Shown here: positions 14,653 to 20,777 of the stretch, in pieces | Layout: each line of letters begins with the position of its first letter | Position numbering within the stretch: the stretch's first letter is position 1 | Origin: Clostridiales bacterium | GTDB lineage: Bacteria; Bacillota; Clostridia; Christensenellales; Aristaeellaceae | Length of the DNA: 52,849 bases | Assembly: GCA_015056175.1 (NCBI GenBank) | Contig: SVGT01000010.1 | Location: 1-52,849 of the forward strand | Direction: 5' to 3' | Notes under the pieces: model-generated | Seen by the model: the letters and a program-made list of their open reading frames with translations, nothing else | Database searches by the model: none | Told to the model about the DNA's origin: nothing | Translations under genes and position numbers: made by a program

Positions 14653-16539
14653 ATGCTCAGGCATAACAAGATCGACCGGGTGTGCATGGCGTTCATGGCA
14701 TTGGCGCTGGTGCTGGCACTGGGGTGTGTTTCCCTTGCCCGTCGGGGCGTCATTTCGCCGCGCAGCACGGGTGCAGCCTACGAAAACAGGCTGTTTGACC
14801 GGAGCACGGTGCACGAGATCAACGTGCAGATGGCGGATTGGGACGGCTTTATTGCCGCCTGCGAAAATGAGGAATACGCCCTGTGCACCGTTACCGTGGA
14901 CGGGGAAACCTTCAAAAACGTGGCCATCCGCGCCAAGGGCAATACGTCGCTGAGCCGGGTGAGCGCCTATCAAAACAACCGCTATTCCTTCAAGGTGGAG
15001 TTTGACCACTACGACGACGCCATCACCTATCACGGCCTGGATAAGCTGTCCCTCAACAATCTGATCCAGGATAAAACGCTGATGAAGGATTATTTGGCCT
15101 ATACCCTGATGGGCAAAATGGGCGTGATGAGCCCTTTGTGCAGCTATGTGAAATTGTGCGTGAACGGCGAATACTACGGTTTGTATCTGGCAGTGGAGGG
15201 CGTGGAGGACGCCTTCCTTGCAAGGAACGGAAGCGCCGGGGGCGAGCTTTACAAGCCGGACAGCACCTCCTTTGGCGGCGGCCGCGGCAACGGCCGGGAT
15301 TTTGATATGGACGCCTTCCGGGAGGAAAACGCGGGCGCACAGGCCGATGACGGCAGCGCTGCTGTGCAGGACGGCGCGCAGCAAAAGCAGCGGCAAAAGG
15401 GCATGCAAATGGGCGCTATGCCCCAGGGCGGCGGGCCTCAGGGCCGCGGCGGCATGGGCGGCATGGGAGCTTCCGACGTAAAACTGCAGTACACGGACGA
15501 TGAGATCGCCAGCTATCCAAACATTTTTTCAAACGCCAAAACGGATCTTACCTTGGCAGATCAGCAGCGCCTGATCGCCTCGCTTAAACTGCTGCAGCAG
15601 GGCGATGAAGCGGCGGTTAACCGGGAGCAGGTGCTCAGGTACTTTGCCGTGCACAATTTCCTGTGCAACGACGACAGCTACACCGGACAGATGATCCACA
15701 ACTATTACCTGTACGAAGAGGACGGCGTGCTGGAAATGATCCCCTGGGATTATAATCTGGCATTCGGCGCCTTTTCCATGGGCAGCGGCAGCGCCCAGAG
15801 CGTGGTCAATGCGCCCATCGATTATGAGCTTTCCGACCGGCCTATGGTTTCCTGGATCTTTGACGATGAAGAGAGCCTTGCGGATTATCATAAGGTCTAC
15901 CGGGCGTTTGCGGAAAACTGTCTTGCAAACGGCTGGCTCAATGAGGAGATCAGGCGTGTGGGCAGCATGCTGCTTCCCTATGCTCAGGAGGATCCCACCG
16001 CGTTTTTCACGGCGGAGGAGGTGACAGCGGCACAGGAGATGCTGACGGCGTTTGTCACCGCCCGCACGGAAAGCATTCTGGGGCAGCTGGCGGGAAGTAT
16101 TCCCGCTACGGAAAGCGCTCAGCGCACGGATGCAAGTGCGCTGGTGGATGCCGGTTCTATCGACCTGAACGCCATGGGCGAATTTGGCATGGATCGGGGC
16201 GGACAGGACGGCGGACGGGATTTTATGTTCCCCGGCGGCATGGAGATGCCGGAGGGGATGACCGCGCCTGAGGGTTTTGATCCCTCGCAGATGGGTGTGC
16301 CGCCCGGCGGCATGGAGATGCCGGAGGGGATGACCGCGCCCGGCGGCTTTGATCCGTCGCAGATGGGCGTGCCGCCCGGCGGCATGGAGATGCCGGAGGG
16401 GATGGAAATGCCCGGCGGGTTTGATCCCTCGCAGATGGGTGTGCCGCCCGGCGGTATGGAGATGCCGGAGGGGATGACCGCGCCCGGCGGGTTTGATCCG
16501 TCGCAGATGGGCGTTCCTCCCGGCGGCGCGCCTATGTAA
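14653..16539 (+). CDS. CotH kinase-family secreted protein with C-terminal Met/Pro/Gly repeats
   Basis: 628 residues. A signal or anchor (MAFMALALVLALGCVSLA) is followed by the CotH domain: FDRSTVHEINVQMADWDGF, VAIRAKGNTSL, YSFKVEFDHY, LDKLSLNNLIQDKTLMKDYLAY and, near residue 365, MIPWDYNLAFGAF with the metal-binding Asp. CotH proteins include protein kinases of the spore coat, but this one is exported and belongs to the VTC/DUF4956/CotH cluster. An internal Gly/Met/Gln-rich insert (about residues 240-275) interrupts the domain. The C-terminus carries four 24-residue repeats starting GGMEMPEGM and ending FDPSQMGVPP. The terminator at 16554 closes the operon. Confidence 0.88.
   Translation: MLRHNKIDRVCMAFMALALVLALGCVSLARRGVISPRSTGAAYENRLFDRSTVHEINVQMADWDGFIAACENEEYALCTVTVDGETFKNVAIRAKGNTSLSRVSAYQNNRYSFKVEFDHYDDAITYHGLDKLSLNNLIQDKTLMKDYLAYTLMGKMGVMSPLCSYVKLCVNGEYYGLYLAVEGVEDAFLARNGSAGGELYKPDSTSFGGGRGNGRDFDMDAFREENAGAQADDGSAAVQDGAQQKQRQKGMQMGAMPQGGGPQGRGGMGGMGASDVKLQYTDDEIASYPNIFSNAKTDLTLADQQRLIASLKLLQQGDEAAVNREQVLRYFAVHNFLCNDDSYTGQMIHNYYLYEEDGVLEMIPWDYNLAFGAFSMGSGSAQSVVNAPIDYELSDRPMVSWIFDDEESLADYHKVYRAFAENCLANGWLNEEIRRVGSMLLPYAQEDPTAFFTAEEVTAAQEMLTAFVTARTESILGQLAGSIPATESAQRTDASALVDAGSIDLNAMGEFGMDRGGQDGGRDFMFPGGMEMPEGMTAPEGFDPSQMGVPPGGMEMPEGMTAPGGFDPSQMGVPPGGMEMPEGMEMPGGFDPSQMGVPPGGMEMPEGMTAPGGFDPSQMGVPPGGAPM
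16231..16518 (+). repeat. Four in-frame 72-bp tandem repeats in the CotH gene
   Basis: Units start at 16231, 16303, 16375 and 16447, each encoding a 24-residue block rich in Met, Gly and Pro. The third unit replaces TAP with EMP, and unit 1 has PEG for PGG. The repeats are nearly identical in DNA, so copy number may vary. Confidence 0.9.
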
Positions 16540-16553
16540 AAGCCAATCATTCG

Positions 16554-16579
16554 GACTCGCGCTGTGCGCGGGTCTTTTT
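16554..16579 (+). terminator. Terminator after the CotH operon
   Basis: GACTCGCGC, loop TGT, GCGCGGGTC, then TTTTT. Confidence 0.88.
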
Positions 16580-16581
16580 GC

Positions 16582-16611
16582 TTGACAAAGGGATGCAAAT
16601 CTGCCTATAAT
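16582..16611 (+). promoter_or_regulatory. Consensus SigA promoter of the GH26 gene
   Basis: TTGACA (16582-16587), 18-bp spacer, TATAAT (16606-16611), directly after the CotH terminator. Confidence 0.9.
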
Positions 16612-16644
16612 CACAAAAAAAGTTTCTATATGCGGAGGATCTAT

Positions 16645-18108
16645 ATGAAGAAGGCTTTGTCTTTTTTGCTGGCGGCCGGGCTGCTGGTGGGCAGCGCCCA
16701 TGCGGAAAGCGTGTGGACGCCCCGGGAAGCGCCTGCGGTGCGCACGGTGATATCCGATGAGGAAAAGCGGGCCCGGGAGGACGCCATTTTGCAGCAGGGC
16801 ACGCTGCTGTTTTCGGGCTTTACCAACATGACCTACAATGCCATGAGCGTCCAGTTTTTGAAGGACGCGCAGGAGGATGACGTGATCGCCTTCCACTGGG
16901 CTTGCGATGACGTGAGCCACGGCGGCTGGGGCGTGCTGGGCCTTTCTGTCAACGGAAAGCAAAAGGATATTGCGGCCTATACCCAGCAGCCGGACAGGGA
17001 GCGGCTGTACGTGTGTACGGTGGGAGATCTGATGGCGCAGGCGGGCGTTGATTCGCCCGGATTGCTGAACCGCTTTTCCATCGGCGCATGGAACGGCGGG
17101 CGCATTGCCAAACTGTACTTTTTGCAGGGCGATGCGGCAGCGCAGCTGAAAAACTATCTTGCAGGCGTGGAGGAAACGGAAATGATCCGGCATACCTATA
17201 CCGGTGAACTGAGCAACAAAAACGCCATCCCGGAAGCGAAAAAGCTGTATGAATATCTGAAGGAGATCTGGCAGCACAAGTGCCTGACAGGGCAGATGGA
17301 AAGCACCTGGATGGGCTCTGCCGATTATGAGATGAATTTCCTCATGAAACACACGGGCAAATTGCCCGCCATCCGCGGTCTGGACTTTATGCACAACGAT
17401 TTTGCCGGCGTCGCCCGCCGCGCCCGGGAATGGTGGGAAAAGGGCGGCATTCCCCACATCTGCTGGCATACCGGGCCGGACTTTGCCTCCGCCTACAACG
17501 AGAGCCAGAAGGACGACCTGAACTGGGAAAATGCCCTGACCCCGGGCACGGCGGAATACGAAAAGCTGCTGTCCGATATGGACAGGGCAGTGCCGTACCT
17601 CAGGGAACTGATGGATGCGGGCGTGCCGGTATTGTGGCGCCCCTTCCACGAACTGGACGGCGGCTGGTTCTGGTGGAGCCGGGGCGGCAGCGAGGGCTTT
17701 GTGAAGCTGTGGCAGCTGATGTACAGCCGCTATACCGATTACTGGGGCCTCAACAATCTGATCTGGGTGCTGGGCTACAGCCATGCGGGCGGCGATCAGG
17801 CGGCCTGGTATCCCGGCGATGATTATGTGGATCTCATCGGTGGCGACAGCTACACCCCCGGCGCCAACGGCGATCTGTACGCCGATATGCAAGCGATCGC
17901 ACCGGAGGGCATGCCCATTGTGTTCCACGAGTGCGGAAGCATTCCCACGGAGGCAGAGATGCAGGCGGCGTCCGCGCCCTGGCTCATGTTCATGGTGTGG
18001 CACACCTCCCACCTGACGGACGGCAATTCCAATACCCCCGAATCCCTCCACGCTGTCTACAACAGCGATTATTTCATCACGTTGGATGAACTGCCCGCCT
18101 TCAGATAA
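16645..18108 (+). CDS. Secreted glycoside hydrolase family 26 (beta-mannanase-like)
   Basis: 487 residues. ATG 16645 lies 6 nt after GGAGG. The signal peptide KKALSFLLAAGLLVGSAHA has an AHA cleavage site. Residues about 25-180 form an N-terminal region that may bind carbohydrate. The catalytic barrel follows: GLDFMHNDFAG, HICWHTGPDF, then VLWRPFHELDGGWFWWSRGG (about residue 335), where the Glu of HEL is the GH26 acid/base, NNLIWVLGYS, and IVFHECGSIP near residue 430 with the probable nucleophile Glu. GH26 enzymes cut beta-mannan or related glucans outside the cell. It is expressed alone from a consensus promoter and ends with a strong terminator. The substrate is inferred from family. Confidence 0.9.
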   Translation: MKKALSFLLAAGLLVGSAHAESVWTPREAPAVRTVISDEEKRAREDAILQQGTLLFSGFTNMTYNAMSVQFLKDAQEDDVIAFHWACDDVSHGGWGVLGLSVNGKQKDIAAYTQQPDRERLYVCTVGDLMAQAGVDSPGLLNRFSIGAWNGGRIAKLYFLQGDAAAQLKNYLAGVEETEMIRHTYTGELSNKNAIPEAKKLYEYLKEIWQHKCLTGQMESTWMGSADYEMNFLMKHTGKLPAIRGLDFMHNDFAGVARRAREWWEKGGIPHICWHTGPDFASAYNESQKDDLNWENALTPGTAEYEKLLSDMDRAVPYLRELMDAGVPVLWRPFHELDGGWFWWSRGGSEGFVKLWQLMYSRYTDYWGLNNLIWVLGYSHAGGDQAAWYPGDDYVDLIGGDSYTPGANGDLYADMQAIAPEGMPIVFHECGSIPTEAEMQAASAPWLMFMVWHTSHLTDGNSNTPESLHAVYNSDYFITLDELPAFR

Positions 18109-18124
18109 AAGCGGAAAACAAAAA

Positions 18125-18151
18125 GGCTCCCTGCGGAAGGGAGCCTTTTTT
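18125..18151 (+). terminator. Terminator after the GH26 gene
   Basis: GGCTCCCT and AGGGAGCC around GCGGA, followed by six T. Confidence 0.92.
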
Positions 18152-18209
18152 GTATGCGTTTGCGGTGGGAAGGATGCCCGATGACTGCAGTCTGCCGCGG
18201 GAGATGTCA

Positions 18210-18252
18210 AAGCCTCCCTTGTGAAGGGGAGGGGGCGCGGAGCGCCGGAGGA
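18210..18252. repeat. Dispersed palindromic repeat, copy C
   Basis: Carries CCTCCCTTGTGAAGGGGAGG and the core GGCGCGGAGCGCCGGAGGA shared with copies at 459-590 and 641-738. The stop codon of the serine hydrolase gene directly abuts it. Confidence 0.75.
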
Positions 18253-19410
18253 TCAGGGCGCTTCCACGATCAGGCCGTCGATCCAGGTTTCGGTGACGAA
18301 CTGCAGCGTGCGGATGAACAGATCGGCCACTTCGCTCTCCGTGCGGGGATGGGCGCAGCCGTTGGCGATGAGCACGGCTACGGTGTCCGTGGTATCCTCA
18401 AAATAGACATCACACAGCAGCCCCTCCCATGCGCCCTGATGGCCGTACCAGGTGTCCGGAAGGCGCTCGTCCCGCAGGATATGCACCATCAGCCCGTAGG
18501 GGCCTTTGGCCGTGACCGAGCTTCCCGCCACGGAGGACTGATCCCGGCACATGAGGCGGACGGTATCGCCGCTCAGGATGCTGGTTCCCTGCCAGGTACC
18601 GCCCATGCTGAGCACGCTTCCCAGCACGGCCATATCATGTGCGCTCATCCACAGGCTGCCCACCGCTGTGCGATAGTGGCTGTGGGGAGCGCAGGTATCG
18701 TCGTATTGGGAAGCTTCCTGCAGGTATTCCGCCGCGGTCATGTAGACATCGCCGTTTGTGCGGAAGGTATCCGCCATGTTTTCCGGACGGTTGAGGAAAA
18801 CGGGGGAGTAGGCCGCGTCCAGCGAGAGGGGCGCAAACACCTGCGCGTGCATGTAGCTTTGCAGGCTTTGCCGGCTGAAAAGCTCCACAGCGCTGCCCGT
18901 CAGGCCGCCGTTCAGATTGGCGTACTGATACTTTTTGCCGGGCGATGCGCGGAGAAAATAGTTTTCCGCCTGCTCCTCATCGCCCCAGCGGGGATTGTAG
19001 CCGGCGCTTTCCCGGATGGAGGAGGTGTGGCTCATCACCTGACGCAGGGTGACGGGCGCATTTTTGCGCAGCGGATTGCACAGAGGCTTTCCGTAATACG
19101 CTTCAAGGGGCGTGTCCAGCAAAAATTCTCCCTGCTCCCACAATTGCATCAGCCCCACGGCGGTGACCATTTTGGTCACCGAGGCGCACTTGAACAGGGT
19201 GTTTTCGTCCGCCGGACGGGTACTCCCGGCATCCTGAAAGCCGCGGGCATACTGATATTTTTCTTCGCCCCGCTGCCACACCAGCACCACCAGCGCCCGG
19301 GGCGACAATTGCTCATACATTTGGTCAAAAAACGCATCCGGCGCCGTCTGCGCATGGGCGGGACAGGCAAGCGCCATGCACAAAAGCAGCAACAAAAGCT
19401 TGCGAAACAC
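18253..19410 (-). CDS. Secreted serine hydrolase, beta-lactamase/class C penicillin-binding fold
   Basis: 385 residues from GTG 19410, 6 nt after GGAG. The signal peptide FRKLLLLLLCMALACPAHA has an AHA site. The class C beta-lactamase/DD-peptidase motifs are present: SVTK (S-x-x-K, near residue 77), the Tyr-Ala-Asn of KYQYANLNGG (about 165), and GHQGAWEG near residue 333 in place of the KTG box. Such enzymes are peptidases or esterases rather than true resistance lactamases; the substrate is unknown. The last residues and stop codon lie against a dispersed repeat, so the original 3' end may have been altered by repeat insertion. A separate minus-strand terminator upstream isolates it from the region beyond 19506. 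Confidence 0.87.
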   Translation of the reverse strand: MFRKLLLLLLCMALACPAHAQTAPDAFFDQMYEQLSPRALVVLVWQRGEEKYQYARGFQDAGSTRPADENTLFKCASVTKMVTAVGLMQLWEQGEFLLDTPLEAYYGKPLCNPLRKNAPVTLRQVMSHTSSIRESAGYNPRWGDEEQAENYFLRASPGKKYQYANLNGGLTGSAVELFSRQSLQSYMHAQVFAPLSLDAAYSPVFLNRPENMADTFRTNGDVYMTAAEYLQEASQYDDTCAPHSHYRTAVGSLWMSAHDMAVLGSVLSMGGTWQGTSILSGDTVRLMCRDQSSVAGSSVTAKGPYGLMVHILRDERLPDTWYGHQGAWEGLLCDVYFEDTTDTVAVLIANGCAHPRTESEVADLFIRTLQFVTETWIDGLIVEAP

Positions 19411-19505
19411 AAAAAGCTCCTTTCATACCGTGGGTCAATACCCATTTTGACACAAAACCCCCATATCCTGCGGGAAAAATTGTAAAAACACCTGTTTGGA
19501 TGCAG

Positions 19506-19532
19506 AAAAAAGGCCCCGAACGTGTCGGGGCC
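19506..19532 (-). terminator. Intrinsic terminator of the mini-ORF transcription unit
   Basis: On the minus strand GGCCCCGA, a five-base loop (CACGT) and TCGGGGCC are followed by six T. There is no T-run on the plus strand, so it serves minus-strand transcription only. Confidence 0.88.
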
Positions 19533-19593
19533 GGGATTCAGCACTTGGGATCCTGTCCGGCTTCTCGTTCTAAACCGGACGGAGGAACAGATC

Positions 19594-19710
19594 GTGTTTC
19601 ATAAAAATCGGTGGTCGCTATGGTTGTTGCCCTTGTCTGCGGTATTCTTCAGGTGCTATTCGTTTTGTTCCAGCGTTCTTTTTTGGTGCGGACGGGAAAG
19701 CAGGAGGTAG
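19594..19710 (+). CDS. Possible 38-residue hydrophobic peptide
   Basis: GTG 19594 is preceded by GGAGG at the ideal 8-nt distance. The peptide starts MFHKNRWSLWLLPLSAVFF, continues with a Cys/Phe-rich stretch and ends in a basic tail (GRESRR), like small membrane peptides or type I toxins. It lies antisense to the candidate transcript and has only a weak upstream promoter (TTGGGA, 18 bp, TCTAAA). Coding status is uncertain; it could be a chance frame. Confidence 0.25.
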   Translation: MFHKNRWSLWLLPLSAVFFRCYSFCSSVLFWCGRESRR

Positions 19711-19714
19711 CTTT

Positions 19715-19780
19715 ATGGTTTGTCCGCAATGTTTCTTTCAGGATCAGACGGTTGTTCTGTTGATTCCGCAGAGGGCATAA
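19715..19780 (+). CDS. Possible 21-residue peptide following the hydrophobic peptide
   Basis: ATG 19715 lies 7 nt after AGGAGG, which itself overlaps the stop of the preceding small frame. The peptide begins MVCPQCFFQDQ with a CPxC motif. The tight SD-stop-start arrangement is suggestive, but the length allows chance occurrence. Confidence 0.2.
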   Translation: MVCPQCFFQDQTVVLLIPQRA

Positions 19781-20019
19781 CGCGGCTTTTATGAAATGCG
19801 TGCACGCTGTTTCCCTTTCTGTTATTCGGGAATCTGGCATCAGGTGCGCGCTTGCTTCCTGTTTTTTGTCGGGTGCTGTGTTATTTTTCGGGTCTTGGGT
19901 TTTTCCTGTCTATTTACTTGCCACCGCGCGTTTTTCGGCGTTTGTTTTCCGGCGCGTTCAGCCGCTTATGGGCTGCATGCACATGTTTTGCCGTGCGGGC
20001 AGGCCGGTGTTCCGATGGC

Positions 20020-20058
20020 TTATGTGCGTGCGGTGGGCATCCAATGCTCTGTGTTCAA
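20020..20058 (-). CDS. Mini-ORF d, 12 residues
   Basis: TTG start after GAAGGACGTGATTCCC, peptide MNTEHWMPTART. It is the second frame of the downstream module and corresponds to the three-codon frame MNG at 20222-20233 of the upstream module. Confidence 0.2.
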   Translation of the reverse strand: MNTEHWMPTART

Positions 20059-20074
20059 GGGAATCACGTCCTTC

Positions 20075-20113
20075 TCAAAGAGTGATCATAGGGCCTTTCT
20101 CGTCTTGGTACAA
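20075..20113 (-). CDS. Mini-ORF c, 12 residues
   Basis: TTG start 7-8 nt after AAGGAGG (GGAGGCGATTCCG), peptide MYQDEKGPMITL. It has the same length as mini-ORF a and shares MY, an acidic residue, and KGP. Same-length in-frame conservation hints at a peptide, but the copies are too short to prove selection. Confidence 0.28.
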   Translation of the reverse strand: MYQDEKGPMITL

Positions 20114-20248
20114 CGGAATCGCCTCCTTTGAAGGAAACAGGAAACGGTTTTTCCTGATCATGGGGCAAGGAAGATTTTGCCCGCTTGGGTTGTAAGGGTT
20201 GGGTCCGGGGGCCGATCTGAGTTACCCGTTCAAGGGAATCTCCTCCTG

Positions 20249-20287
20249 TCAAGCGTTTGGGATGGGGCCTTTCGCTTCACAGTACAT
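20249..20287 (-). CDS. Mini-ORF a, 12 residues
   Basis: ATG start 8 nt after GGAGG (GGAGGCGATTCCC), peptide MYCEAKGPIPNA, first frame of the upstream module. A second ribosome-binding-site-like motif (AGGAGGAGATTCCC) overlaps its end and leads to the three-codon frame at 20222-20233. Confidence 0.28.
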   Translation of the reverse strand: MYCEAKGPIPNA

Positions 20288-20452
20288 GGGAATCGCCTCC
20301 GTTTCGCGTTTTGCGGGGGACACAAAAGAACCGGTCTTGGAACCCTTTGGGTTTCATCGGTCGGTCCGGGAAAGGGAACGTCGCGTCGGTCGGTCGGGGA
20401 ATGTCAGCTTCGCGTCGTCTTGTTATTTTATCCTTCTGTTTCTTGCACCTTG

Positions 20453-20481
20453 ATGATAGCACACCTGGGGATCAAAGTCAA
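20453..20481 (-). promoter_or_regulatory. SigA promoter of the mini-ORF unit
   Basis: Minus strand TTGACT (20481-20476), 17-bp spacer, TATCAT (20458-20453). It points away from the topoisomerase A gene into the gene-free region. Confidence 0.8.
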
Positions 20482-20685
20482 TAGAAAAATGCTGTTTCTG
20501 GTAAAATAATTTCCGCAATAAACAAATTATCGATTTCCGATCGGGCGGAATGTTCGCATAATATTCCGAAGGATCATACGGGATGGGAAAGGAATGTTCG
20601 ATATGTCATTTTTTGATGCAAAAAAGTTTTTCCCGATGCCCCCTGGGAATATGAAAAAGGCGGCAGGGTGGGAGTGCAAAAGAAT

Positions 20686-20714
20686 TTGCATTTTTACCTG
20701 TACCATGTTAAAAT
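20686..20714 (+). promoter_or_regulatory. Promoter of the topoisomerase A-subunit gene
   Basis: TTGCAT (20686-20691), 17-bp spacer, TAAAAT (20709-20714). The -35 lies in a short inverted repeat, TGCAAA-AGAA-TTTGCA (20675-20690), which might be an operator. Confidence 0.7.
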
Positions 20715-20777
20715 AAAAGATGGCGTTTTATGCGCATTTTTGTGGTTCCCATTTGTAAGAATTTCGGAGGAAATACC

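Larger units (their letters stand above)
19506..20446 (-). ncRNA. Candidate 0.9-kb minus-strand transcript without a long gene
   Basis: A near-consensus promoter (20453-20481) and a strong terminator (19506-19532) define a unit of about 940 nt in which no convincing long gene is seen. Its 5' half holds two degenerate copies, about 174 bp apart, of a module with two ribosome-binding-site-like motifs (GGAGG.GATTCC and GATTCCCTTG) about 54 bp apart, each followed by a tiny frame. Hairpins such as AGGAAA-AACCG-TTTCCT lie between modules. Its 3' half is A/C-rich on the transcribed strand. It may be a structured RNA, a peptide-encoding RNA or a decayed locus. No known RNA family was recognised. Confidence 0.45.

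Noticed and set aside
13171-15408. 745-codon minus-strand frame opposite the VTC/DUF4956/CotH genes
   Set aside because: No ribosome binding site or recognisable domain; the sense genes are conserved families.
15529-18210. 893-codon frame antisense to CotH and GH26 genes
   Set aside because: The sense strand has clear domains, signal peptides, a promoter and terminators. The antisense frame is a shadow.
19796-20131. 111-codon Cys/Phe-rich frame on the plus strand
   Set aside because: No ribosome binding site, odd composition, and it crosses the repeated modules read on the other strand.
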